Source: Phaeosaccion multiseriatum (taxonomy: Eukaryota; Ochrophyta, other classes). Taken from it: a DNA stretch of 64,000 nt. A program made the position numbers and the translations under genes. The DNA is taken from the NCBI GenBank assembly GCA_965112735.1, contig OZ218962.1:1860001-1924000 (forward strand), given 5' to 3'. This document shows, in pieces, positions 36,801 to 48,988 of this stretch (its first letter is position 1; every line of letters begins with the position of its first letter). The notes under the pieces are model-generated. The model did not search any database and was not told the origin of the DNA. It saw nothing but the letters and a program-made list of their open reading frames with translations.

Positions 36801-37006
36801 TACACAGCCAGACACCCAGAATTCTGGCTGTGATGCCCCCACGCTCTCTCTCTCTCCCTCTCTCTCTCTCTCAGCTCCTACTCTTGGCCCCGTCCACTGC
36901 CATCCGGGCCGTGCTGCCAGCGCTGCGAAGTAGTGTCAAGTGCCAGTGCTTGGGCCAAAAGCCAAGCCAACGGCTCATTCCCTCCCTCCCTCCCTCCCTC
37001 CTCCCG
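36206..37006. other. Spacer upstream of the PPR gene
   Basis: Carries a (GA)n tract (36505-36580), a (CAGA)n tract (36733-36800) and a CCACTGCCATCC word near 36895. Presumed promoter and leader of the PPR gene plus the 3' UTR of PSPH. Confidence 0.6.
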
Positions 37007-37394
37007 TCACTCCCTGCCCTTGCTCTCCTTGCCCTTGCTCCTCACCACCTCCAATAGTCCCTCAAAGTCCCTCACGAACCAGTCCGCCCCTGCCCGCACC
37101 TTCTCCCTCACCACCACCCCTCCGTAGCCAATGAAGGCGTCAGCAGGTGGCTTCGCTTGCATGTCAGTGGCTCCGTCGCCGATCATCACTACAGGGGAGT
37201 ACTTGTGCTTCTTCTTTAGCCTGGAGTGGGTAGTGGTAGTAGTAGTGGTGGTGATGAGGGGGGGGGGGGGTTGGGGGCGACAACACACAGGCACATACAT
37301 ATACATATACACACATGTGCAAAAGGACACAAAGGTTTGAGTACTGCTACGAAATCAACTGCTGCTGTTGCTACTCCTACCACTACTACTAGTC

Positions 37395-37444
<50 letters not shown>

Positions 37445-37484
37445 GCTACTGCTACTACTGCTACTTCTATTACTGCTAGTACTG

Positions 37485-37528
<44 letters not shown>

Positions 37529-37568
37529 GCTACTACTACTGCTACTACTACTACTACTACTACTACTG

Positions 37569-37607
<39 letters not shown>

Positions 37608-38811
37608 TCCCCCCCCCCCCCTCCTCTCCTCCTTACATGTCAACTACGGCGGGCTTCCCTCCATCTCTGGAAGTGTACTCCTCAGCGTCGAAGCCCTTGT
37701 ATTCCCCGTCCTCGGCGAACTCAATCGTGTTGGCGTACACCTGCATGGACCAGGCAGACCATAAACACACACATACACACATACACACACGCACACGCAG
37801 AGAGAGAGAGAAGAGAGAGAGAGAGTCAAGAGAGAGAGAAAGCTTGGAATGAGTGAAAGTGAACGCGCCGATGGACGTGAATGAGCAAAACCTGGGCTCG
37901 GTGCGGATCACTGGATCTCTGTGTGGTGCCATAATGGAACACCATTGAGGACCTGGTGCCAAGGCGCCACTCACGAGCTCTCACATCTGCTGCTGTATCA
38001 CCAACTGCTTCCACAACTGCTGACGACTACTGCTGCTGCTGATGCTGCTGCTACTGCGAAATCCTCTCTCCGTCTCCGTCCCCTCCCCTCCCTCCCTCCC
38101 TCCCTCCCTCCCTCCCTCCCTCCCTCCCCTCCCCTCCCCTCCCCTCCCCTCCCCTTCCCTCCCCTCCTCTCCCCTCCCGTCCCCTCCTCTCCCCTCCCTT
38201 CCTTACCCGATCCGTGGGGATGTTGAGGGTATCCGCAACGGGATTGATCATGAGTCGAAAGCCACCCGACACCAAGTACACATGCGCGCCGTTGTTGTGC
38301 AGCTCGGTGATGAGCTCTGCCACCCCTGGGGAGAGCTTGGGAGGGCTCTCCAACAGACACTTGGCGATGAGCTGCGTGGAGGGCTTCATGAGATCCAGCC
38401 GGGCCTTGAGGGCGTCCTGTTGTCACGTATATTACGTATATTACGTAAGGGGTTCATGATATATACGTAAGGTTCTTGTTTCATGTTACGTTAACCCATC
38501 GTGCAGCTACGCAGCGGGATAGAGGACAGAGTAGCAGAGCAGCAGAGGGATGATGGCAGGGTAGAGAGACATGGATTGGGTCGTGGGGATGGAACCGAAA
38601 CTCAAACTGGCTTAATGTCACTCTTGGAAGTGAAGTCAAGTGGGCACAAGGTGAAGTGAAGTGAAGTGAAGTGAAGTGAAGGCATGTGAAGTGAGCGCAC
38701 GCACCTGGAACAGCATGGAGCCCCCCATGGCCTGATTGGTGAGGGAAGACACCGCCTCCGCCGCGCCGCAGAAGTCAGCGAGGATGTCGATGCCCTGTGC
38801 GTGTGTGTATG

Positions 38812-38879
<68 letters not shown>

Positions 38880-39722
38880 GTATGTGTGTGTGTGTGTGCG
38901 TGTGTGTGTGAGAGAGAGTTTGTAGAGGAAAGGGGCCAGAGGCGTCGGCAGGGAGCGGATGGGAGCATGAGGAATGTCGGATAGCAAGGCTCTTAGTAGC
39001 AGCAACAGCAGTTGGTGATAGCAGCAGCTGGGGCAGAAGAAAGAGAAGCACATTGGGGCCAGTGGTGATTCACTGACATACGACGGTAGCATCCCTCCTC
39101 AGCGAACGACTCGGCAGCTCCAACCCATCACAGAAACACACGCACGCAGGTACACCCATCCCAAACCTGGCAAGACCCCTCCGACACTCCTCGATGGAGT
39201 GTTGTCTCGTCCTACTCACTCCTCAATCCATCCCGACCGTAAGTGAGTAAGCAAGTCCACCCCCCGACAGCCCCACCCCACAGCACTCCCCCCCCTCACC
39301 TCTTCGCTGCACACTGTGCTGTCCACGTCAAAGCACACGGCCTGAGCGTTTGCCAACGCCAGCTTGGCTCCCTCCACATCGAGACCCTCCTCCTCCACCA
39401 CCTCCTCCTCCGCCTCCTCGCTCAGCGAGGCTTTGGCACCAAAGCTCCGCCGGCTGCTGCTGCTGCTGGTGCTGCTCCTTAGGCTGTTACCTTTGCTGCT
39501 ACTGCTGCTACCACCCTTCCCCCTTCCAAGCCTGCTGCCCGGAGTAGGATGCGTCGCGAGGTGACGCCTCTGTTGTATATGGCGAGCTAGGGGGGATTGA
39601 GACGATGTTAAAGGCGGCGACGACGGAGACCGTGTTTGCGCAGCGGTGTGGAGGAAGGAGGGCATCCCTGCTGATCCTCGCAGTCCAGCCGCGGCTGTGG
39701 CCCTCGACACTGTGCCGAGCAC
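37007..39722 (-). CDS. PSPH: Phosphoserine phosphatase, last step of serine synthesis
   Basis: HAD-family enzyme converting phosphoserine to serine. Exons: 39300-39665 (or to 39722), 38705-38794, 38207-38416, 37637-37740, 37007-37220; 327 residues from the Met at 39665. All HAD motifs are present: CFDVDSTVC (nucleophile Asp113, Asp115), VSGGFR (Ser202), Lys in the GGKPAVVDM/LKKKHK segment, and MIGDGATDM (Asp272, Asp276). PPADAFIGYGG is the usual PSP signature. About 100 extra N-terminal residues are Ser/Arg-rich (RHIQQRRHLATH), suggesting organelle targeting. A good polypyrimidine tract and CAG before 39722 point to an upstream 5' exon that I could not place. The gene is head to head with the TFIIF gene. 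Confidence 0.94.
37370..37612 (+). repeat. (CTA)n array in a PSPH intron
   Basis: CTA trimers with CTG and TCT variants, ending in a C run. Confidence 0.95.
38810..38915 (+). repeat. (GT)n microsatellite in a PSPH intron
   Basis: GT dinucleotides directly beside the exon 2 acceptor (CA on the coding strand). Confidence 0.95.
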
Positions 39723-40444
39723 CTGGGGAGGTAGAGAGAGGGAGTCAGGTAGAGAGAGACAGAGAGAAGCGAGCAAGAGCGAGAGCGAGAGAGAGGAGAG
39801 AGAGAGAGGGGCGGGGGAGGGGCGAAAACCCGTCAGGGCAGAATCGCTCCCTCCACCCAAATAAAACAAGTCGAGTTCCAAGGAGCGATTCGCTCACTGC
39901 TTGCTCCTGCCATGACCTGGGCAAGAATCTGCTTGCTTGCTTCTGCCATGACCGGGGCAAGTATGCCGCAGCAGGAGCGTACGTATTCCTCAAAGGGACA
40001 TGGCGCCCCTCCATCACAGCCTTTCACCACCTCCCCAAGCAATGGGTGAAGCGCGGCCTCTCTCCCACCCCAAGCCCACGGCTCCCTTCACAAGCGGTAA
40101 ATCAGTCAGCTTATGTGAAGCCGTAAATCAGTAAACAGCCTATGTTTCCTTTCTCTTCTCCTTACCCTCTATTGGAGGAGGACTGAGCCCCAATTTGAAA
40201 GAAATACACCCACCTGTTGATGTCCTTCCTGAACCACTGCCGCGGCAAATCCCCCCCTCATAGCCACAAGCGTTACAACCTTCCTCCCAGCTCCCCTCAT
40301 TGTCATCATCGTTACTAGAGGGAGTAGAGGGGACTAGGAGGGGGAAGGGCCCAGGTTTCGCCAGTTTCAGTTCCACCTAGACTGTACTTTGTTGACATAA
40401 TCGGACCCCTCTTTCTCACCCCGCTTGATACACCCCCGCTTGCG
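39723..40444. promoter_or_regulatory. Divergent promoter region of PSPH and TFIIF alpha
   Basis: About 720 bases between divergent genes. It includes a polypyrimidine tract reading toward PSPH and a short direct repeat (gccatgaccTgggcaag / gccatgaccGgggcaag, 39910-39962). An upstream PSPH exon may hide here. Confidence 0.5.
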
Positions 40445-41664
40445 ATGGCCTCCGCTGCTCCCGAAGAAGCTGCTGTTGCGGCAGCTCCGGCTCCCCCGGA
40501 GTACACCCTCCGCTTCGCCGGGAAGCACAGCGGCTGGGATCTGGGCCGCTTCGACGCGGGCTACAAGAGGGTTGAGGGCAAAGTCGTGCCGGTGCCCTGC
40601 CCAGAGTTCATGGAGCCTTACTGCGCGCCGCCTGTGTATCTGCACGAGGATCACGAACCTGAGGAGTTCAGCGAGGTACGTGCTGCTACTGTTGCTGCTG
40701 CTGGCACTCCTGGAGGTAAAGGGGGCCTTTTTGCTCCCCCTCAACCTCGTCGTTCCCACTAGGTTCCTTGGAGCTGTGAACTACTCTTGACGAGTCCCAT
40801 TTCCCCCACGATATTGGTGGTTGGCTGACCATGTGGTAGCATACTAATCCACACACGACTCGGCTTGGTGGTGTGCCTGCCTGCCCCACTCGCCCTCCCA
40901 CTCACGCCCACCGCCCAGGACGAAGAAGGGGAGGAGGCCCTGGCGAGCGCCAAGCGGTACGATCGCTTCAAGTCGTTTGAGAAGTCGCACTTCCGCACCC
41001 GTAAGAGGAAGGAGCCGGTGTTTAAGCTCGTGATGGAGGACAGCAGAGACTTTGAACTGGAGCACGGCATGAAGTACGAAGGGGAGAAGGTGAGGAGGAG
41101 GACAGACAGACAGGTAGCTTTACTTGCTTGCTTACGTTACTTAAACGTAGTCCATGCCATGATGCATGTGTTTCCATCATCCGATCAAACCTTTTTTTAT
41201 CTTTCCTCAGGTTCGTCCGCCCCTTCCCCCTCCCCCCTTCCACCCACCCACCCACCCCCAACCCATCCTTTCTCCTTCACCCCCCCCCCACCTCACCCAC
41301 AACCCCATCCCCACCCCCTCCCACCCACCCACCCCCCCCTAACACTCAGCTCGTGGCGGGCAGCGGCACCTCTTCCAAGTACGTGTTGTTTGAGATGCAG
41401 GGAGACAACGACATACTCGTCCGCCCGGTGGACCAGTGGTGGAAGTTCAAGCGCCCCCCTCGTGGGCAGCGCTCCGTGTCGGTGAAGGAGGCGGAGCAGG
41501 ACATGAAGAACATTCAGGGGGGGTTCGCCAGCACCACACAGGTATGTAAGGGTATAAGGGTATACTGTGTATGTATGCTTACAGGTGGAGGTGTACGGGC
41601 CAGACACGGCCCCACGCACTCTCTCTCTCCCTCTCTCACACACAGCACACACACGCACGCACAC

Positions 41665-41743
<79 letters not shown>

Positions 41744-43128
41744 CAGATCATCAAGGCGTCGCGGAAACAGCTTCTGGAGAGGGGGCGGAAGGTCGAGTCG
41801 GCTGCCGAGGAGCTCGAGAGGAAGCTGGCTCCAACCAAGTAAGTCAGGAAGTCACCACTGCTCGACTCGCCTCTCGCCAGGGAGGTGTTGGTGGTTGCAT
41901 GGTCTATTTCGTTGTTCTTCACAAACCTGGTGTCTACGCGGGTGTGTTTGTGGATGTGTGTGTGTGCGTGTGTGTTTGTGGATGTGTGTGTGTGTGCGTG
42001 TGTTCGTGGATATGTGTGTGTGCGTGCTTCATGTTTGCGTGTGTGTGTTCAATCATGTGTGTGTGTAGGTGAGTGTGCTATGTCCCCAACGTTCTCATGT
42101 GTGTGTTGTGTGTGCGTGCGTGCGTGCGTGCGTGCGTGCTGTATCACCAACAGGCGTGCTGAGGACGAGGACCTTGACGACGAAGCCAAGGCCGTGGTGG
42201 CGGGCTTTGTGAGCAGTGTGCAGACCGCCAAGGACGACGCGCAGGCGTATGGGCAGGGCAGCCAGGTACAGTCACAGGGCAGGCATATAGGCAGGCGTAT
42301 GGGTAGGGGTGTGGGCGGGGGTATAGGCAGGCATGTATGGGAGGTGTATGGACAGGCGAATGGGCAGGCGTATGGGCAGGGGTATACGCAGGCGTATGGG
42401 CAGACACATGGGCAGGAGTATAAGCAGGCGTATGGGCAGACACATGGGCAGGAGTATAAGCAGGCGTACGGGCAGGCGTATGGGCAGGCAAGCGTGTGGG
42501 CAGGCGTGTCTTTCAAGCCGATTAAGGGCATCCTGTGCATGTTCCTCCTCCTCCTCCTCCTCCTGCTGCTGCTGCTGCTAATGATGATGATGAAACGTAC
42601 CCTTCTTCCCTGCCTCCTCTCCTAATGATGATGATGAAACGTACCCTTCTTCCCTGCCTCCTCTCCTTCCCCTCATCTCTCTTCTCTCTCTCTCTCGGCT
42701 GAGGGCTCACAGGGGCTTGACGACGCTGACGGAGACGAACAGGCTGACGAGACACAAGACAGGGTAGGGGAGAACTTCGGTGAACACGGGCAGGACTTCG
42801 AAGAGGAGGTACGTGGGGGTGGTATGGGAGGGATGTGGAGGGGTAGGGGGAGGGAGGGAGACAGGGAGGGAGGGAGGGACGGAGGGGAGGAGGGAGGGAG
42901 GGAGGGAGGGGAGGGGGGGAGAGAGGGAGGGAGGGAGGGAGGGAGGGAGGGAGGGGGGGAGGGAGGGAGGGAGGGAGGGAGGGAGGGAGGGAGGGAGGGA
43001 GGGAGGGAGGGAGGGAGGGAGGGAGGGGAGGAGGGAGGGAGGGAGGGAGGGAGGGGGAGTTGAGTGTAGCAGTTTTGAGCTAGCTTTATTGGGCTGTATC
43101 ACACACACGCAATCACACACACACGCAA

Positions 43129-43169
<41 letters not shown>

Positions 43170-44202
43170 TATACACGCATGCACACACGCATCACACAGT
43201 TCTCGGACGACGAAGGCAACGTTGGTGTGGAAGCTTCGACGGCGGCGGAGACGGGACTGCTCCACTCCGACGACGACATCAGCGAAGACGAGCTTAAGAA
43301 GACATCAGAACGGCCGGACAGAGGGAATCGCATTGGCGGGGGGGGCAGTAGCGATGACGGAGAGTACTATGATGACGATGATGATGACGATGATGACGGA
43401 GGAGGGGAAGAGGATGACTTTACAATTGGGGTGGCACAGCCCAAAGACGCAGCAGGGGGGGCGGCGGGGGGCGGGGTGAGTGGCAGTAAGGCAGGGGGTG
43501 GCGGAACGGCCTCCTCCTCCTCCTCTCCTGCTGCGTCTGCGGTGGGTGATGTGACGATGGCGGGAGGTGGTGGTGATCGGAAACGAGCAGCGGGGGGTGA
43601 CGGCGGGCCTGTGAGCAAGCGGCCTCGGGCCGGGGCAGATGGTGGAGGGTTAGGGGCAGACGGAGGAGGAGGAGGAGGAGGAGGAGGAGGAGGAGGAGGA
43701 GGAGGAGGAGGAGCAGCAGCAGCAGTAATAGGAGGGGCAGCAGGAGGAGCAGCAGCAGCAGGAGGAGGAGGAGGTGGGGGAGGAGAGGTTAGCTCGAAGG
43801 ACCTGACGGAGGAGATGATTATATCGGAGTTGCGCAAGAGGGGCGGCATGATGCCTCCCAAGGAGTTGCTGCAGGTATGTACGTCATTCATACCCATTCA
43901 CCTACCTTATTCATACACGAAACGAAACTGCAATTGTAACTGCAAGCTGTAACGGCATCTTCTACTGGCTGGCTGGCTACCTGCCTGCCACAGACGCTCT
44001 TCCTTTAGCAATAATATCGAACCCTTTTTTTAGGTCACATAAACTGATACTGAAAACGGCCTGCCACTGCCTGCAGGTATTCCGTGCGGAGATCAAGTCA
44101 GCGGGGAAGCTTGTGATGAAGCACCTTGTCAAGAAGCTCACGGTGCTGTACGACGACCCCGTCAAGGGCAAGGTCAGGCAGCTCAAACCACACTACAAGT
44201 AA
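40445..44202 (+). CDS. GTF2F1: Transcription initiation factor IIF, alpha subunit (RAP74)
   Basis: Exons: 40445-40675, 40919-41089, 41350-41541, 41747-41838, 42154-42265, 42713-42808, 43200-43874, 44077-44202 (first base of the last exon uncertain by one); 564 residues. The N-terminal dimerisation part has the RAP74 pattern SSKYVLFEMQGDND...VDQWWKFK and the VKEAEQDMKN segment. The middle is acidic (Asp/Glu/Gly), as in known RAP74. The C-terminal winged helix reads LTEEMIISELRKRGG and MPPKELLQ, then KHLVKKLTVLYDDPVKGK. With RAP30 it recruits RNA polymerase II at promoters. Intron 4 ends in CTGTATCACCAACAG, a copy of the dispersed motif used as 3' splice site. Confidence 0.92.
41640..41742 (+). 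repeat. (CA)n array ending at a TFIIF exon
   Basis: CA run up to ATGCAG, the acceptor for exon 4. Confidence 0.96.
42270..42500 (+). repeat. GTATGGGCAGGC-type minisatellite in a TFIIF intron
   Basis: About fifteen loose 12-24 bp copies of GGCGTATGGGCAG with ACACATGGGCAGGAGTATAA variants; the last bases of exon 5 (GCGTATGGGCAGGGCAG) resemble the unit. Confidence 0.9.
42845..43060 (+). repeat. (GGGA)n array in a TFIIF intron
   Basis: GGGA tetramers followed by a CA run at 43085-43165. Confidence 0.96.
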
Positions 44203-45492
44203 TGCAGTACGCGTGTTGGCAGTACGTGTGTTGTTGGAGGGATTGTCATTTGTTCTTCCTTTGCACGACACTTTGAAACTTCAAATATGATAATACTGAG
44301 ACAGAGAGACCGAGAGGCGCGGTGGGATGGTGACGGGGTCCCTCTCACGAGTGATGGAAAGAGACGGGTGAAGGTGAGGTGGCTTGCTTGCTTGCTCTCT
44401 CCCGAGCCCGCTCACTGCAAGTGATGGGTAGTGAGAAATAAGAAAGGAAGGAAACACAAAAAGATAAGGAGAGAGGAGACAGGAACATTCAATTTGCGTA
44501 AGAATCCCCCAAATCGCCCGTTTTTTTGAGATGGGGCGGCAAGGATTCTTTTTGCTGACAAGTACGCTGACAAGTACTCGTAGGGGAGGGAAAAAGCGAT
44601 GAAAGCCGAGAGACTATGGGATCGATAGGCATCTCAAAGAGCTACACGAAGAGCTGTAGCCCTTCTCCCAATGCTGCCAGAGCCAAAAAACTTTTTTCCC
44701 TATAAATGTGTATCCTTTTATCCTTATTATGCGATTTATAAAAGCCTTTGCGTGTCATAATAGTCGGCTTTTGTACGTTTTGTATCTTGAGAAGGGTCTT
44801 TTACCTGTCTGTACGTAGTATGGGCAGAGAGGTGGTGCCGACAAACCAAAACCAATCGGCGGTGGTATGCCGTACGTCATTCTCATCATCATCCATCTCC
44901 CCGCCCCAAGCAATCCATCCAAGCTCGCGTCTCACCCCTCTCTCTCTCTGGGCAAGCAGCTTCTCTCCCTCTCTCCTTCCCTTATCTGCCAATGCGCCTG
45001 TCTCCTGTCCGCGGTTTTGGTCTCCGCACCAACGCTCGCCAGAGCATTCTGTGGACCGACCGACCCCGTCAAACTGTATGTACCGCCCCCCCCTTTCCTC
45101 CTCCTCCGCCTCCTCCTCTCCTCCCCTGCGGGTGCTGCTTTTGCTGCTGTACCACCATCTGCTGCAGTGGTTCAACCCCCCCCCCCCCCTTCCCCCCCCC
45201 CCCCACTCTCCCCTCTCAATCCTCTCCCCATCCAGCCCGTGCGTCACATCACATCAGCCCGAAACCAGACCAGACAAGACCAAAAATATAACATGAGATA
45301 AGATAATGATCAGCGATCGATCAAACCAGACCAGCTCCATTCCCGCCCCGAGCCAAAGCCGCCCCAGCCCAGCCGGCTTCATCTCATAGTGCACAAGTTG
45401 GTGATCGATTGTGATCATGTGCTCTGAATCCTATCCGATGCCATGCCACCCACCCACATCATCAGATGGACCATCACCGTCAGTCATCACCA
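44203..45492. other. Convergent spacer between TFIIF alpha and the AGC kinase
   Basis: Little repeat DNA on the left; A/T-rich 44690-44760; a weak dispersed-motif relative (GCTGTACCACCATCTGC) near 45146. No recognisable gene. Confidence 0.65.
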
Positions 45493-47949
45493 TCAGGACT
45501 CTCTCCGCACGAAGCCAAAGCCGAGCAGCTCTCTCTCATAGTACACCGGCCACTGACTCTTCTCCTCGTCCGTGCCATACTCCGAGGGCTGATTGGTAAA
45601 GTCTTCGTCAAAGTTATTGACCAGGTCATCTCCGGCACTCTCCGGCAAGATGGGTGGGGTGAGCGCCCGGTTATACAGCTTGTCCCACTCCATCTCGGCA
45701 AAGAACTCGTCCTCCTTGACGGCGGTCCAGTTGGCGGCACCCTCGGGAGTGCATCCCAGCCGCTGCGACTCATGCACCTGTTGAGAGCGGAGGGAGAGAG
45801 AGAGAGAGAGAGGGAGGAAGGGAAGGACGCGGGGAGGGGGGAGAGGGAGGGAAGAAGCAAGTGAGTTTGGTATGATTGATGGGCCCGGGGAAGTAAATCG
45901 ATCAAAATACTGTCAAAGATGCTCGCACATGCATCAATCAAACAAACCACGGAACGATCCATGATCTCGACACTCCCTCCTCTCCTCTCTCTCTCTAAAC
46001 TCAAACCGCAGCCAACCCACAACTCACCTGCAGGAGGCCGGAGATGAGCCCCTTGGCACGGTCGGGTACCACCGCAGGGTACTGGAAGGCGCCGTTCAAG
46101 ATGTTCTCACGAATCACCTTTCGCGGCTTGCGAGGCAGCCAGAAGGGACTGCGGCCGGCAAAGAGCTCAAACACAAAGCAGCCGTACTGCCACATATCCA
46201 CACTGATGCCGTATGGAAGGTGCATGATCATTTCGGGCGCGAGATAGGCCTCCGTGCCGCAGAAGGACGAGGTGCGCTGGCTCGTCGAGTACAGCCTGTG
46301 TGTGCGTGTGTGTGTGCGTGTAGAAATGAGTTGAGTTGTTGGAGGGAGGGTGTGGAGGGGGTGATGGAGGAGGAATACAAGATAACGAACGATGAAGAAA
46401 AAAGGGGTGAGCATGCAATGGTGTGAAGGTTTTGTGGTGCGGCTCACGAGATGGGAAGATAAAACCAAAAAGTTCATATAAAAAGGAAAGAAAAAAAAGG
46501 GCAAGGCCGTTCTCCCCGCCCCCCTCTCTTCCCACCCACCTCTTCGCCAGGCCCAGGTCGGCAAGCTTAATGTGCCCAATGTCGTCAAGCAGAACGTTCT
46601 CCGGCTTGAGATCACGGTACAGAACTCCGTGACTGTGCAGGTGCTCTAGGGCCAGCAACACCTCGGCCACATAGAAGGAAGCCATCTCGTTGCGGCGATC
46701 GCGGTGCCTTCGCCAGTGGCGGAACAAGTCTCCTCCGTTCATAAAGTCGAGTCCGTAGTACAGGAAGCGCCCTGATTGTTGCCGTGGTTTGAGTTGGGTG
46801 GGGGATATAGTTAGGTTAGTTAGGGTTGGTTGATGGTTTGTAGCATACGCAGTATAAGTAAGTATACCCAACACACACAAGCATACATCAACCCAATGGG
46901 GAAAATTAAAAAAAAAAAAAAAAAAAAAACTTACGTAAAACAACGGCAGCAAGACACAACAACGCACCTGTCCTGAACGCGTACTGCAAGTTGACAATGA
47001 AGGGGTGCGGGGGCACCAGCTGCATGACCAGGCGCTCGTTCTGCGCGTGACTGAGGTTGGTCTTGGCTGTCAACTGCACCTCCTTCAGGGCAAGAATCTC
47101 CACGGGTCGCTCTGGCTTGATCTCCTCTCCATCCACCATGGAAGTCATAGGTGGCGAGCCTGACAGCACTCCCGTGGTCTTGCGCACCAGGAATACCTTG
47201 CCCCACTGCCCCTTGCCAATCAGTCGTAGCAGCTCGAAGTTTGCCCTCCCCACGCCCTCCGCCGCCGTGGTGCAACCGTTGATCCAGTCGTCACGCTCCA
47301 GCTCCGAAGCTGCACACAGATGCAGCGTTCGGGAGTCTGCGTTGCCCCCCCCCCCACCACCGCCGCCCCCACCCCCTCCACTCTCGCTTGGACTGTCCTG
47401 CCCGGCGAGAACTATCTTGAAAGGGTAGGTGCCATCCTTCTCGCTATGGGCCGCCGCATGGATGACTGCATCTGTGAGGTCAAACCTAGAGTCCCATTCA
47501 ACCACAGGGGCGGCATCTACTCCCGCTGCCCCGCCTTCGCCCCCCTGCGCGCCTTTACACAGGTTGGCAACAGCTATGGTTGAGTTGGCACCCGCGATGG
47601 CCGCACGGGCAGTGGCGCTGGCATCAGGGACCGACGATGAGCGCTCCCCTCCATGGAATATGGAGTCCAGGAAGCCGATGGCGTTACCCTTCTTGCACTT
47701 GTGCAGCAGCAACACGGCCCCTCGAAGCTCCAAGTAATCACCGTCTGAGCGCCAGGCACGCGTGAACCTCGTCCGCCTCCGCAGCGTACCTTTGCACGCT
47801 GGTTTGATGGAGTCGATGAGGATCGGCCGCGCCACCTCTGCAGGCCCGGTGGTCTGTCCGCCCCCCGCCGCTCCCCCCGACTTCGCTTCGCCTGTGGCCA
47901 CCGTTTTGGCCGCCGACATGATTGAAACCACTGAGGTATCCAACTCCAT
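45493..47949 (-). CDS. PH-domain AGC-family protein kinase (Akt/PKB-like architecture)
   Basis: Exons: 46968-47949, 46540-46771, 46028-46295, 45493-45777; 588 residues. A PH-like domain at about 52-231 (GTLRRRTRFTRAWRSDGDYL ... ASELERDDWING) is split by a Gly-rich loop. Kinase domain from about 238: Gly loop GKGQWGKV, Lys289 in ILALKE, YRDLKPEN (Asp381), ADLGLAK, and activation loop SSFCGTEAYLAPE with Ser415 where Akt has Thr308. The metal-binding motif is DLG, not DFG. The AGC tail ends in NFDEDFTNQP and LLGFGFVRRES, a hydrophobic-motif candidate. This order suggests lipid-recruited kinase signalling. Start could be Met 47949 or the Met eleven codons later. Confidence 0.92.
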
Positions 47950-48988
47950 CAACAATCACGATACGGTGCTCTCACGTCGAGCCCTGACACATGCGAGGCT
48001 CTCTCCACCCCAAGCTGCTGCCGCTGCTGCACCCGGATGGGCACAGCAGCTCGTGCACAACGCCCGACCCTGCCTTGGTGGCCCTGCTCCTGCTCTGCTG
48101 GTGCTGCTATGCCTCTGCTGACAATGCCGCCCCTGCTGCTCTCACCTTTCCACCTTTCCGCCCCTGAGTTCTGCTGGCAGGCACAAGCAGACAAAGCAAG
48201 ATAATAGTGCGATTTCATGAGGCGTGGAGGTGGCAAAGTGGTAGGAGCCACGCTGCTGTTGCAGGTGGGTTGCCTAGGTGGGCAATATGAGCGCTTCGTG
48301 TATCAAAGGTCGGCCAAGGAAACCGATCCAACCGAACATCAGCCCCGCCCCCACGCAGCGGCGAACCCCAGCGTCCTTACGAGCGCCTGCCCCCCCTCTA
48401 ACACACACCACTCCCGCCGTTGCGCTCTCCCCGCTGCTGCCACTTCTCGCCCGACATAAAGCACCATGACCAAACCCAGCCAATTGAAGTTAAGATCAAG
48501 GTTCTCCTAAAGACCCCGCCCCGCCTATCCCGTCCCCGCATCTCCCCCTCTACCACTCACCGATACAGATATCCTCTATGCACAACAGCGGGCAGGAAGC
48601 CTTTGTTCGTGCTCTCTCCCTTCCTTCTCTCGGCTCTCTCTAGATGCAGAGTGCTTGCCTAGAAACCAACACGAACACATAACCTTAAAAAAAAAGATGC
48701 AAAAAGCATACGATAATCGCCTTTCTTCAGGATTCGAACCCGGGGATGTGGATGGCAGCCGACCTGGAATATGAACTCCGCAATGTGATGTGTACACGGA
48801 ACAAGGGAGCAGCGGATCGCAGAGAGAACCACAAGACGAGAGGAGAAGGGAGATCGCGCACTTTTTTATTTCCGGAGGGAGGAGAGAGGAGAAGTGTGCG
48901 TTCTCTTTCTTGAAGCATCCCTTCCCAAGAGGACTTGGAAAACAAAAACAAAACAGCGGTGGGATCGCGGTGGGGAGCGGATAGGATA
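47950..48988. promoter_or_regulatory. Divergent promoter region of the AGC kinase and FBXO3-like gene
   Basis: About 1 kb, nearly free of microsatellites. Contains the tRNA-like B-box at 48730. No coding evidence. Confidence 0.5.
48709..48792 (-). other. tRNA-related sequence or Pol III promoter fossil
   Basis: The minus strand has a perfect B-box GGTTCGAATCC. About 44 bases upstream lies an A-box-like TTGCGGAGTTC, the spacing found in tRNAs, and a long T-run follows further downstream (plus-strand A-run near 48687-48695). The acceptor and anticodon stems do not pair, so it is not a functional tRNA as read. A tRNA-derived SINE head or another Pol III RNA is possible. Confidence 0.3.

Noticed and set aside
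44748-45301. 182-codon plus-strand ORF between TFIIF and the kinase
   Set aside because: Ser/Pro-rich from TCC and C runs, no splice or family support.
48709-48792. Functional tRNA gene
   Set aside because: The B-box is perfect, but the acceptor and anticodon stems do not pair.
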